Assembly (NCBI GenBank): GCA_001599915.1
Contig: BCIG01000015.1
Span: 186,001 to 250,000, forward strand
Origin: Symbiotaphrina buchneri
Taxonomy: Eukaryota > Ascomycota > Symbiotaphrinales > Symbiotaphrinaceae
Direction: 5' to 3'
Length of the DNA: 64,000 nt
Below, one piece after another: positions 11,412 through 25,956 of this stretch; positions within the stretch are counted from its first letter, which is position 1; the number at the start of each line of letters is the position of its first letter. Under the pieces are notes generated by a model, which was not told the DNA's origin, ran no database searches, and saw only the letters and a program-made list of their open reading frames with translations. The position numbers were made by a program, and so were the translations under genes.

Positions 11412-13211
11412 TTAATCCAATTCCTCGAATCGCCCCTCGTCGACGGCCTGTTCAACTGGGTTCTTCACATCCACGATACCGGTCCTCTTGAGCCTGTATG
11501 GAGATTAATGCACTGTAACCGAGAAATCCCGAGAGACACATACCTTTCGAAAAGTACAAAAAGCCTTTCGGCCTCTCTTTCCTTCTCCTCTTCGGTCATT
11601 TCCGGGCCTGTGTCATGAGGCTCAGCATTCAGCCTCTGACCGGTGACAGGATTCACCGCGGAACCGGCACCCTTTTCACCACCTTGTGTGCTCCAAGCCT
11701 CGGTCGCGCTCTCAGGTATTGGCACATTATGGGACATCAAGAAGCCGGATGCAAACCCATACCCAACGTTGCGTACAAAACTGTTGGCATCTTTGCCAGA
11801 TAGCTCATACATCATTGATGATATTGACTCTCGCAGTGTAGGTGCCATTGGCGACGTCGAGAGCTTCAACAGGCGTGACGATAACGTATCGGATTGGCCC
11901 AGAGGCCTGGACCTCTCTTCATCCGATGGAAGTAGGAGCCACTGCATGTACCGCTGCACACTTGCAGGCGCCACCTCATATACTTTTCGTATTAGAGTCA
12001 CAAGAGGAGTCGCCAGCTGATCCAGATCCGCGTCTTTATATTCCATGATAGCCTGATCAAGAATGTTAATCAACCTCTCAGCATTGCACTTCTGATCGAG
12101 CTTTGGGAACATTGGATGGCTTCCAAGTTGACCATATTTCTTTTCGTCCAGATCAAGATTCATCAACGCATTAATGATATAATTGACCGGCGGTTGCAGT
12201 GGATGCGTTGGGGTCTTTGACCTTGAGAGCACCTTGAGAAGCGGCGGGACGGCTTTAGTGAAGGAATCCGCACGATCCGGATAGAAGTGAGTTATGTTGA
12301 AAAGAAGTTTCAATGTTTCTGACAGGGCCATATCATCCATCTCAGCTGATTGGCTTTTCTTGCTTGACTTCGAATATTGCTTGCCATGCCGAGTTATATT
12401 CTTAGGATCAGTCAGCAAACACAAACAACATTAATCAGAAAGAATCAATATACTTGAACAATGCTTTCAGCCAGTTGATGCTGGTCAAGGAGAATCCGGA
12501 AGTCTAAGGTTGTGTCGTAAGTCAGAAGGAAGAGGATCCGTGATATGAGAAATTCGTCATCGCTATTGTCATTCTGGAGAGAGTCAGTTACCAAGTCTGC
12601 AAGGACCTCTATGTATGACATACCTTGAGACGGTCCGCAGCCTTGCCCGCAAAGCCTAGGTCTATGAACATCTGCCTCGTTTCTGCTTTAAGAAACAGAG
12701 CATTTGCTATGCAGCGGAGAGCTTCTCTAGAAGTAGTGGTTGAGTTACTCTCAAATGCGTGCCGACATAGGATTTCGATTCCCTAATAAAGACATGTTAG
12801 GTGTCTTTCGAAAGTGGATCCCGGTTCCAGACATCTGCTTACTTCTTTCGTGAAAATTGGATCTGCATTGTCAACACTGCGCCCGTACACCTTCAGCCTT
12901 TCCAATGAGGCATCCCGTTCTGTAATGAAATGTGTCAACTAAACTAGTTCAACAATCGAGCTCGCGCTGGAAGAGCTATTTACCAGTTGGCAGTAGGTTT
13001 TTGGCAGACAAATCCATCTTTAGGCTGTTCATGAGTTGTGTCACATCATCGAGCTTGGCTGCAAAGGTCATACCGTCGTTAGCAGGGGAGCGGTCATCAT
13101 GGCATAGGTTCTTAGCACGCGATCATATCACTTACCACTGCCACCTAGTTTTGAGCTCGAGGAAGATGCAGAAGAGATGGCGCGCCTGGCCGAGGCCATG
13201 GATGACGACAT
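11412..13211 (-). CDS. ric8: Ric8/synembryn, guanine nucleotide exchange factor and chaperone for G-alpha subunits (481 aa)
   Basis: Seven exons (13211-13136, 13058-12984, 12919-12843, 12782-12624, 12573-12454, 12400-11544, 11493-11412) sum to 1446 bases. Similarity to Ric8 runs along the whole protein: 'REALRCIANALFLKAETRQ' with 'FIDLGFAGKAADRL', then 'FLISRILFLLTYDTTLDFR' and 'NITRHGKQYSK', and the tail 'MTEEEKEREAERLFVLFER'. Ric8 is an armadillo-like repeat protein that stabilises and activates G-alpha subunits; in filamentous fungi it acts upstream of cAMP signalling in growth and development. Length is normal. An in-frame ATG at 13316 would add 35 residues, but the start at 13211 fits the family better. 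One intron uses a CCTAAG acceptor. It diverges from Rif1. Confidence 0.93.
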
Positions 13212-14564
13212 TGCGTTTTGCAACGAAGAGCCCAGAAGTCCAAGCAGACAACCTGGGTGTCCTTCAGTCGTTACACGGACAGGGCGCTGGCGGGCTGCAG
13301 ATATGAAAGACGGCAAACCAACAAACCATGCTTAGGAAGAGCGCTCGAGATAGTTAGCGTTGAGGAGGATGAAAAGGCAATGGAATGGCGGAATGAGGAG
13401 CCGAGCACAGCTCAAACCGATGTGTAAGGACAGGAGTGGCCGTATCCTGTGATGATGTACGAATACCGGTCGCACCACATCACCAAAGCGGAGAGCCGTC
13501 CGCGAGACTGAGACGACCGGACTGTCAGCGACTCAGCGGGCCCAGCGATCAGGTGGAAGCTTATTGTCCTCTAGCTTCACCGCCCTGACCCAAGAGCGGT
13601 TCTGCCCGCTTCCACCACCCTAAAACCCCACGATCTGCCCGCGGCCAATCATTTGTCGGTTTTTGGTTCGACAGCTGCGTGAGATACCTACCTTAAGGTA
13701 TCTTATCAACTCTTGACACCTGCCCAATGATATTAATTCTCACGCTACATTCTTATGAAAAGGTAAGGTCTTGTAAATATCTGGAGTGCAGGAATCAATG
13801 ATCTTTCGTTCGCTGGGTGAAGAAGCGCAATGTTGAAAGGTAGGATGTGCAGGGCCGGTAGCAATGGCACCTTAACATTATTGCTTCGTATGCATCCTGG
13901 TATCAAGAAAGGCACCTTGTGCAGTTCGTACATCGGTCCAAGCAGCGTAAGGTATTTCATAATGACCGGGAGCCGTAATGTAAGGTACCTTGCATTGCTA
14001 AGGTACCAATATCTGGGGAGTTCCCACCTACAATAATTCCTCATGTACGTGATTAACTTGCAAGAGACGCGGTCCAAAAGTGTGGGGTAGGTATTCGTAC
14101 CGTTTCGCTACTGTCCAGTGACTGACTCAATGACTCCTTTCCCCCTTTTTTGGCTCCCTTCTCAAGTTTAAAGATACAAGTTACTGCAGGCTGCGGACCC
14201 TTAGTACGGCGCAGAGACTAGAGTCATTTAGGGCGTAAATTGGCGACGTGAGGCTGGCGCGGTACAGCGCGTCTCGAACGGCTCGTTTGGACCGACGTAC
14301 CGTACAGGTACGTAGTGCTTCTGCTTCGCGCCTGCCTTACCGTACTTCCTCACTCCTGCTACGCTTTGGTTGCCCCAACTTGGCTTCATTGCCAGCACAA
14401 TAATTCATCAAACGCATTAACGCCGACGACGCCCGCCTCTGGCGAATCCTGCCGCGTCCCACTCATTGAGCATGGGGCCCGCGGAACTATTTCCCCCTCC
14501 TTATCGCTGACAATTCTCTTCGAGCTCTTCCATTATCGGGCCACAGACTCCTGGAGTGCTAAAC
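13212..14564. other. Divergent promoter region, ric8 and rif1
   Basis: 1.35 kb with no supported gene. It is rich in a short palindromic motif: TACCTTAAGGTA at 13689-13700, AAGGTACCTT at 13982-13991 and AAGGTACC at 14000-14007. A CT-rich stretch precedes the rif1 start. Confidence 0.6.
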
Positions 14565-17500
14565 ATGGGTCCTCCTCCAACCCGTTTTGAAGACCTTCCT
14601 GCCCGGCCTCCTACGCCGCCTCGGGAGTCTGCAAATGGGCCAGGTGGACCATCAGGCTCTCCAAACCCCAATCAACCGTCTCAGCTGAAGCCACGAGTCT
14701 CCCGTCCTCGCCCGGACATATACACTCCTCCCGATGATCCTCCCTCGCCCGGTCTGCGTCGCACCTCGAGCAAGTCGGGCAAGCGCGTCGGGTTCTCCTC
14801 CTGGACAGAATATCACAAAGCGCATTCAGAACCGGCCCTGAAACCACTACCGCCTTCCCGTGAAAGCAGATCTGTCAAATCCATCCTCAAACCGTCAGAC
14901 CGTCTAATTCCCTTCCTCTCGGGTTCGTCGGACGAGAGTTCTCCGGGACAAGCTCTTACCGCACATAGTTACACAAGCTTTGCGGCCATGCTTGAATCCG
15001 TCGCCCAGCAATTGGCTTCTGAGTCAAGAACATCCCGCCTAGACGCGTACATCACCATTGTGGGCACGCTGAAGGCATGCAGCGACGTCCCTGACGCTAA
15101 GGCAATGGCAGATAAGATGGGCCTCTTCATGCAGTTCATATGGAGGGACTTGTCTGCCACCCTTCCGGGCTCTGGATCAGTTGATACAACTGTTGTCACT
15201 CATGCCCTAAAATTCTTGACTGCTCTGGCTTGGAATCCACAACTTGGTGATTTTCTTACCGACGATTTCCGTAATTCTGTCTTCGACCACGCCATTTCTA
15301 TCTTGGAAAATCCTGATACGCCGAAGCAACTGGTGAACCAATACCTCGTGTTCTTTAGTGAGCAGAAGTTTGCGAAAGCAATGACGACTGAAAGGGCAAA
15401 CCGACTTCTCAAAGCATTGAGCAGGATTGACGATCATGTCAAAGGGAATGGTGTCATAGGAGCCAGATTGGCCGGATACTCTAACATACTCAGGCAGTCG
15501 AGGCCCGCAATGATCACGAGGATTGATGACTGGATAGGTCACCTTTTCTCCGGCATGCTCAGTGGCATCAAAGAAATCCAGACACGAGCAATCTCTTTCG
15601 GACTCGATGCAGGTCTAGCACTTGGCGCCAATGCTCAAGTATCAAGAGCTGTCATGGACTCTTTCAATAAGATGGATAACGGCAGACGGAACGCCGACTA
15701 TCTCAGTGACCGCCTGACCAAAATGATGCTTGCGAAAGAAACGGCGCTCTTGGTACCTCAGATCTGGTCTGTGGTGGTCCTGTTTCTCAGGTGTCCCAAT
15801 TACAAGTTGGAAAACTGGGAGTAAGTGTGACCAGATCCTAGAGCAACTCAGCTATCCGACAGCGCTGACTACGGTTGAACAGGCATATGAAATTATGGTT
15901 TTTGACCATTCAGAAATGTTTCAATTCCAGCGACGTACTTGTGAAGTCTCAAGCCAACATTGCATGGAACAAACTTGTCTTTGCAGTTCTGCCCAGTACG
16001 GACACGAGCCCTTCTATGGTGAAAATGCTTCGGCAACCTTTAAGTGGTCAGCTAGAACGGAAGACCAACGACAGACATGCGCAAACAGCTCGGCAGGTGG
16101 CTTTGAGCAGCTACTGTAACCTCTTATATTACTCTCTCCGTCCCTCGGCGTCCTTCGAACAACTCGATATGTATTGGAAGGAATACGTATCGCATTTGGT
16201 GCACATTCTTAGTCAGAAACAGGAGGGAGATAAAGCATGCGAAATCCTTAGTGCTTTGTTCGATGCGACTGAATCGAAACGTTGGATTGAGGAACGTGCA
16301 ACGGAAGCCCCGCCACTGGAACCCTCCGATCTTCCCAGGCTGGATCCAAAATGGGTGAGGTCTCGAATCCATCTCATACTGAAGGATGTGGAACAGATCC
16401 TGAAGGACGACAGCTGGGGAGATGAAGGCGCGGCGGTATGTCAGCTATGGCGCAACCTGTTAAAGACCATCGCAGACGCAGGAAGCAAAGAAGTCAAGGT
16501 CTCACAAGACCTTAGGGAGGCACTCGCTCAACTATTCAACCTGTTCCAGCGTATCTGGAGGAGGGCTTTCACCTCTTTGTCTGCCACGGAGAGTAGTGAC
16601 GAGGAAGCATTTGCCCGCGGCTTCGCGTTCATCATCCAGACGACAATGAATAGCCTTGGGGATATCTGTTTCACGGAAAAGTTTCTCTCTCAAAATCCGC
16701 AGAACAAATACGAGGCCGCGCCCACGCCTTCAACACGGCTACCACGTCCTACGGGTGAAGTGAGATCGCCAGTTCTGTGTTTGATTCAGCTTTTACTTGA
16801 GCCAAGCGCGGCCCTGAATCACATTTCGCTCTTCCAAGGCCTCTTGAAAGAACTCTTGGCTGCTTGTGCATCTCGAGGAACAAGGAAGAAGCGTCTTGAC
16901 TTCTTGAAGGATGTAGCCCTAATGTTGAGATCCCAGCAACTAGCTTTCAGCACTCGTATGGCAGTGATTGGCTGTTGGGATGTTGTAGCTGACGTTGCAA
17001 AGACCATCTTAGCGGAGCATAGTCATGAGAAAGGAGCGGTCGACAATGTTGATCCTCCCGGGCATGAGTATCGTGACGTGGTGAAAATTCTGGATGCAGG
17101 ACTCAAATTACAGCAAGTAGTGAACTGGCACTCACTATTTGATGAATTCATGACAACAGTACGGAGCGAAGCCGGTGACGCCGGGTCGGCGCTCGCGGTA
17201 ATTGAACCACTCGCAGAAGTCCTACAGACGGAAAAGCTGGAGTCGGGAAGAGCATACATATTGGCTTACGCCTCTACTGTTCTCAATGAGGCCGTATGGC
17301 CGCGGGATCGTCTGGCCCTCGAGCGGGCAAAGAAGATCCTCTGGGGGATAGTTCCAACTACTAGACCTTCAGCCAGTTTCGACCCTTTCAATCACCTCTA
17401 TACCATGATCAACACACTACTTGAGAGGTCATATCTAGAACTAGGCACACTGGATAGCGACAGTATATCGCTTTTCTTAACTGCAGTCGCCGGTGTTTTG

Positions 17501-20479
17501 CGCCGTTGTCCCGATGGGCTACTAGCAATATTGTTGAAACGGGTACAGGAAGGTCTACAAAGTTGGATTGAGGATCCCAAAGAGCAGCTGAGGACGGGAA
17601 ATGCACAGCTCAAAGGTGTAGCTGCAGCCGTGAGTGTTACGCGCACAATTTGTAGACCTATTCCCGTCCCTTCCGGCTAATAAAGATAGGTTACTATATG
17701 GGAAGAGGTTCTTTTAGCATTTAAGGAGCGTTTCGATGGGAGGACCAACAGCATTCTCCTGCAGAACCTCGATATACTGGTTTCATCTGGTTTGCTGAGC
17801 AAACGCAAGTCAATTGTCAACAGTGCAATTGATATGTGGAACAACACTTTCGGCGTTGAATTCGATTTGGTTTATCCTGATACCGTCAAAGCTGCGCTAG
17901 CCAGGTTGAGGCCTATCGCGGAGCTACAATTGCCCAACTTTCCTGATACTGCCGAGGAAGAGGTAACATTTCACACAGACTCTCCTGTTTTAGGATTTAC
18001 GCTTATGATATGTAGATACATGAAAGCCCGCCGGTGTTCTCCGATTCTCAGGACGAAGCTGATATTCCTTTGCCTGGTGAAGACCGGTTCTCGACACCAG
18101 CGCCTCCTGAGGTTCCTAGACGACTCATTCTTTCAGCTGAGAGAATGGCTCAGGCATCCTCTCCAACAAGTGTTTCAAAAAGTTTACAGCTCCCTGGAAG
18201 TGCTGGCTCAAACAAGCGCGCTTCTACACCTCGACTGCGTCACGATGACTCGCAGATCGCATTCGCCGCGATTGACTCATCACCTCTAGGTGAGACAGGC
18301 ATCGAGTCCCAACTGCTCACAGAACGACAGAAAGAGGTGAAGGAGAGGCAGCAAGCACAAGCTGCGGCTATGTTTCCTGATCTACGCTCTTCGGCCAAAA
18401 AGAATAAGGCTCGCACTGATAAATCTGACCTGCCACTGTTCACCCTAAGCTCTGATCTAGCATCTACAGGAGATTTACCTGTCGATGGCAGTACTACCCC
18501 GCCTCTTCCGCCACCATCACATGGTCCGCTAGATGATTATGTTGCATCATCACCTACTCCGTCAAAGCTGCAGGCAACTACCGTGCCCGACTCTGGGCCG
18601 CCTTCATCACCGCCCCAGGTTGCACCCCAAGATTTTTTGAGAGCAGGCACCGCAACAATGATTCCAGAAGAACCCAAAATGTCAGAGACTCTGCACCAGC
18701 CTACTCTCAATCCCGAAAACTTGGACGGTAGCGATGTGAGTGAAGCGCAGAATCTTTCGCAGTATAATGTGCACACTCTTCGAGAGCTTCAGGAAATCGC
18801 GGCAGAGGAAGATGTTGAAGACATCAACATGCAAGGCAGCCCGCAAAATTTGCAGGTTCTCAATCAACAGATAGCCTCATTGGAATCCTCATTAGAGAGC
18901 TGGGATAAGGAGGAGAGAGCAAGCTTGGAGGGGCTGGCTGTGGGAGAATCAATGTGGTCTACAACTCCCGAACAGCAAGTCCAGCAGCCGCAAATACCAC
19001 GGAAGACGATCTCGGAGACTCAACACGTCGATGCGGACCTGCACACGAATTCTGGGCAGGATCTGGAAACGCCTAGTACAGTCCAAAGAATCGATCAGCA
19101 TGCCCGCGAAGATTCACTGGCTGTGATAACCGACAATCCCTCGACACATGGCCTTTCCCTAACCGTGGAAGCATCATCAGCCGAGCCTCAAAAGGAAGAC
19201 GTTAACGAAAATCAACCTCCAAGTGTCGAAGTTCTGGGTGCAATAGAACCAGGTACTCCCTCGCAAGGTCTCGAATCTGTCCAGTCCGCAGTTACTGGCG
19301 CTTCCGAGGTAGATGAGCAGCATCGGAAGACGGATGCGGAGGACAAGAATATAGCCTCGCAAGATAGCGTCTCCATAGCAGAAGGGGAGCCGGTTATGAC
19401 TTCTCGCTCATCACAAGTGGTGGGTTCGGACGATGTGAGCCGCGTTATGGACTCAGTCATTGATGTGGGCATGGAATCACCGTCTCCACAGCCTAATCCC
19501 GCGGACTCAATGCTTTCGGAGTGGACGGACAAAGCCGACCAGGATACACCAACTTCTGATGCTGGTACTGGCAGTCAGGATTTTGTCAGACGGAGTACTC
19601 GCAAGAGGAAACGATCGTCACTTGGTGATGGGAGGCGGCAAAAACGAAAGGGCGGACATTCTCGCCAGAGAACGAGCAGAGAGAAGGTCAAAGAGGAAGC
19701 ATCACAACAGACGAGTCAAGCTCAGGATGAGGAGGAAATACTCGACTGTATCGTGGTGGACACCTCCGCTCGGTCCACGCCATACCTCCCGAGGGCAGTG
19801 CCTTTCTTCGATACTGCTCCCAGCAGCACAGGGCCTGCCAGCCCTGAGGTCGGAGAACAAAAGCCCGATAAGCTCATGCCGAGGGTGAAAGGCAAGAGAC
19901 AGAGCGATGCTGAACCAACGGATTCGGCCAAAAGGGTTCGGACAGGAAGGAAATCTGTCAATACAACGCCTTCATCATCAGCAGCAGCCGGAAGGCAAGG
20001 TGAGCTCTTCATTCTGGTGCTGTGTTTGCTTAATACAGGTCTAACTTGGCTCAGGTGCCTCAAGGAGACGGTCAGGAAGGACCAGTGGAGGGGTGATATC
20101 CAGCATGGAAGAGGAGCCTGGCTCATCGGCGGATGGGATGAGCAGAAGTATAACGCCGGCAGATCAGGACTTGGTCGCTGCGATCAACAGCAGTGGGGCG
20201 AAAGAGCCGATCTTGGAAGCAGCAGCTACTTCGCCTCCAAAGTCGGTTCCAGAAGACGAGATACAATCAATCGGCGAGACGAGCTATGATCCTACGCCGC
20301 AAAGCAGCCTAGACAACATGGACGAGTCTGTCGGTCAGAATATTCTGGAGCGACTGAAGAGCATCAAGGGCGAGCTAGAGGGGTTGGCTCTAGGGCAGGC
20401 CTATATGCAGGAGATTGATGATGTGCTGCACGATATCCGCGGCAAGGCACGTGAGGCCATTCAGCGTAGCATTTCTTAG
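14565..20479 (+). CDS. rif1: Rif1, telomere and replication-timing regulator (1894 aa)
   Basis: Five exons (14565-15820, 15883-17629, 17690-17962, 18016-19999, 20055-20479) make 5685 bases. The start is the ATG giving 'MGPPPTRFEDLPARPPTPPR'. The N-terminal tail holds two protein phosphatase 1 docking motifs, RVGF at residues 74-77 and SILK at 106-109. The Rif1 helical-repeat (HEAT-like) domain follows from about residue 130 to 1100. From about 1110 on the protein is disordered, acidic and Ser/Thr-rich with basic patches ('RRSTRKRKRSSLGDGRRQKR'). A conserved C-terminal segment includes 'LERLKSIKGELEGLALGQA'. Rif1 recruits PP1 to oppose Dbf4-dependent kinase at origins, limits telomere lengthening and influences repair choice. 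Length and architecture are normal for fungi. It is nuclear, bound to chromatin. Confidence 0.92.
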
Positions 20480-22529
<2,050 letters not shown>

Positions 22530-23255
22530 CTGAGTCAAGCACGAGAGGGCGATAACCGGCCTCACGCCCTCATTCCTTTGGCAAGGTTCTAGGGGTAGCT
22601 CTGTGGGATAGGTATGAGGAGAATGGGTTCCGCTGGAACTTGACCTAAAAGCGAGCTATATGATTGATCCAGGGCAATATGCAATCTTACGTTATCTTTC
22701 TCCTCTTTGTAGTGTTGAAGTAAAGGCGCCTGTTTGTATTCGTACTGTGTCCGAGCACAGTAACAGTAGTACGAAAGGTAAGGTAACCTCGTGAGACTGA
22801 AGCACATGCTTTTCCCTTGTAGCTTCGTACGATCGGATCTTGGCCCACTAGATACGAATTACCCGTGGCGTGGGCTTGGCGGTGTGGCTCGGCTCCCGCT
22901 CCGACGCACGTCGGCACTGACGTCAGTAGTGGATTCCAATTCAAGCTTCGATCTTGTGTGCAGGACAGGGTCAGGACAGGGTCACGACCCTTGCTAGAAT
23001 CATTGCCAGGATTCTTCTCCATCTTTCTTCCAATAATAAACAATTACATCTCGTCCCTAGGGTAGGTACGTTATTATTTAACCTGCAAACCCACCCCTGC
23101 TCGCTCATCTTGTTACCTTGCTCTCCCACATTTTCGTTCATTATTGCGTTCTCGAACAGAAAGCAATATCAGCGTCACCTCCATTTCTCCCGTCGCACTG
23201 TTTCTGTCATGGTTTCTGAGACATAATCGGACATTATCCACGAATTCACGAAACC
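22530..23255. other. Intergenic, promoter of the DUF3292 gene
   Basis: 0.7 kb without a supported gene. It carries a GGTAAGGTAACC-type tract near 22775-22790 and a direct duplication of ACAGGGTCA near 22964-22983. Confidence 0.55.
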
Positions 23256-25767
23256 ATGAATGAAAACGCTCGACCGGACCAATATCCGGCTGCGGGGACG
23301 GTAGCCCCAGGCCAGGCAGCCCCAGGATCAGAAGCTCCCCCCGGCGGGAATACGGGCACCACCTCTCACGGCACGGCAGTGACAGGAGGAAAACATGAAG
23401 CCTCCGTCCCACATGGAGCTTCAAAAGAAGCGCGGACCTACAATCAACAAGCTGCGCCAGCCTCCAATCCTTCTGTATACTCAATCCACACTGCTGGAGC
23501 TGGGTCCAATGCACATGCCGCTCCAGCACCAACGAGGTCCGCGGCGGTGGCTGGAGATGCTCCAGCCATGACGCAGATCTCCCAAATGACAGATCCAGAA
23601 CACATCCAAGCAGCGGCCCCTTCAGACAGCCATGCTTTAGCTGCTGCAGCCACCCAGGCAACCAACGCTTCCACTGATCATGCCAATGATGGCGTCGCTC
23701 AGAGGCTACATGGAGAAGCAGAACTTAAGGATCTAGGCTGGAACGAGCCGGCCGAAAAAGTTCCTGCGCCATTGGTCGAGACGATGGACAATGAGCACTT
23801 GTGGATGCTGGTCCGACGGTTCAACAAGGTATGGTTTGCACCGGTCGTCCTTAACATCGTGGAGGGAGCTGACCTCGACGGAAGCAAATGTATCATGTGA
23901 AAGCGATAGAGCACGCCCCTCCAGGAGGCCTTGACTTGAATATTGCCGACGAGGAAGAATTCTCCCCAGATAAACTCCGGAGCACAGTGGAAAGGCTTTA
24001 CATGACTGTTATCATTGGTTTGATGGCATTCGGGAAGCATATTGTCCGCCTCCGCTCTTGGAGAGAGACTCGTCGAACGGCATCATTTTGCACGGTACGT
24101 CTATGTGCCCTCCTTGGAATTAAGGGGCCCCAAAAATTGACCAAGTTTTAGGCGTATTTTCTGGCCTGGATGTTCGACTTGCTTGTTCCAACGCTTGTAA
24201 CAACCATGATTGTCTTGGTCGTGTATCCGCCGTCAAGGACTTTTCTGTTTCCCCCAGCGCCGGTTGCTTTGGTTGATTCAAAGACTGGTGGGGTTAAAAC
24301 CCCACCGGCTGGCGTTTTGGGAAGTCATGACAGTGCTACTGGTGCCCCTGAGAATCATAAAGGTGAAGCTGTGGAGCAAGAGGCTAGCAACTTTGTCAAC
24401 AGTTTCGCCTCGATTGCGCTGAGCAGCGCCAGTGGAAAGCACCCGACCAACGAACGGCAAGACAAGGAGGGGGCGATTGATACTGAAGTTCCTGATCCGA
24501 CCAAAATGGCGACAAGCGCTGCTGAGTCCAAGGCTTCTAGTGACGGAGGGGCGACTACTGCTACTCACGACAAGACGAAGCAGCCCATGGAGGAGGCTAT
24601 GTGGACGAAGATCAGGCCAGCCACCCATGCCTTAGCAAATGTTGCGGATACGTGGGAACGACTTGCCAAGTATGTTTACCTAGATTGCTTCAATTGTTCG
24701 TACTAACGCCAATTGCAGTGCTTTGTCTCCAACCCCTCCCTTCCCGCAACATACGGCGCGACTAAGGCTAGCCTCTATTCTGTTGCCCGTGTTGCTGATC
24801 TCTCTTTTCGTCACTTCCTACATGTTCATGAAGGGTCTGACGTTCGGAATTGGCTTTGGCTTTTTCGGTGATCCAATTATGACCAGAGGCCTTGACTTCC
24901 TCAACCGCAAGATCCCTGACTGGCCTAAGTATCTCGATATCAGAAAGTGAGTGAGCGAAACTCGGCCTAAAGTATCTTCACTGACATCCCACCAGAACAC
25001 TCCTGAAAGGAGTACCTACTAATGCCCAGCTCACCCTGACGCTACTACGTATTGGAGAGGCTAACAAAGCACCACTTCCCCCTCCGCCACGCGGCAAAGC
25101 TACACCTCCTGACCATACCAAGCCTGTTGACACGGACACACAAGCGCTTCCCGGAGACGCCCATCCTGATGAAGTCGCCGAAGCCGCGGCCCCTGACCAT
25201 GCGGCGATAGCGGAGCGTGACGCAAAGGCGGCCGAAGAACCGAAGAAGAAGAAGCACGGATCTCGTATCCTGGGATTCTTCAAGGGAACTACCAAGGCCA
25301 CCGTCGAGACTGCCTTCACCGCCGATCACCTCAAGGCATCGCTTGGCTCGCATCATGCCAAAGAACGTCTGGGCGTGCTTCCTGACCCGAAGAAAGAGGT
25401 GGTCGCGGGCCCGGTGGATTTCAGGGGTCGCTACAATGGCAAGAAGGGCTGGATCTATATCAGCACGCAGGCGACGACGCCGTGCGTGGGGTTCACCACC
25501 GAGAACTCGGCCCGGTCCGAGGACAAGGATGATCTGGACCCCAAGTTCAGCATGGCCATTTCTGACATCAAGGAACTGAAGAAGATCGGCGGTCTTGGCT
25601 GGAAGAGCAAGCTGGTGGTGGGATGGGCCATGGACCGCGAGGTCAAGGATGGCTTGGAGATTATTGATTCGAAAGGGAACAGCTATGTGCTCACGGCCAT
25701 TGACCTGAGAGAGGAACTGTTCAACCGGCTGGTGGCCATGGGTGGTCAGAAATGGGAGGCGTGGTGA
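23256..25767 (+). CDS. DUF3292 family membrane protein (766 aa)
   Basis: Five exons (23256-23828, 23885-24094, 24152-24669, 24719-24946, 24996-25767) make 2301 bases. Residues 1-150 are Ala/Pro/Thr-rich and disordered. The conserved core starts at 'DLGWNEPAEKVPAPLVE', continues through 'RFNKQMYHVKAIEHAPPGGL' and has hydrophobic segments 'FLAWMFDLLVPTLVTTMIVL' and 'LASILLPVLLISLFVTSYMF' with a Gly/Phe-rich hairpin ('GIGFGFFGDP'). The C-terminal half ends in a compact soluble domain ('DFRGRYNGKKGWIYISTQ' to 'LFNRLVAMGGQKWEAW') that resembles a GRAM/PH-like lipid-binding fold; that resemblance is my inference. The family is known only from fungi and has no assigned function. The first intron uses a GGAAG acceptor, fixed by family similarity. 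Confidence 0.88.
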
Positions 25768-25956
25768 TCCAGGCTGAAATTCTCATCCAGATATCCCCAA
25801 GAGAGTTCTATTATTATGTTTGACCGTTACTGGTTTTGGAAATCTGCGTCATTTTGAGTGTCTAAGCTTCTTCAAGTCTCATGTATAGTATGACAGCGCA
25901 AAACAGAAACGATATCCTCGCACATCTAATCATAACATGCCTCATAATAATCATCA

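Noticed and set aside
13212-13316. N-terminal extension of Ric8 from the upstream in-frame ATG
   Set aside because: The extra 35 residues do not resemble Ric8 starts; the ATG at 13211 gives a normal length.
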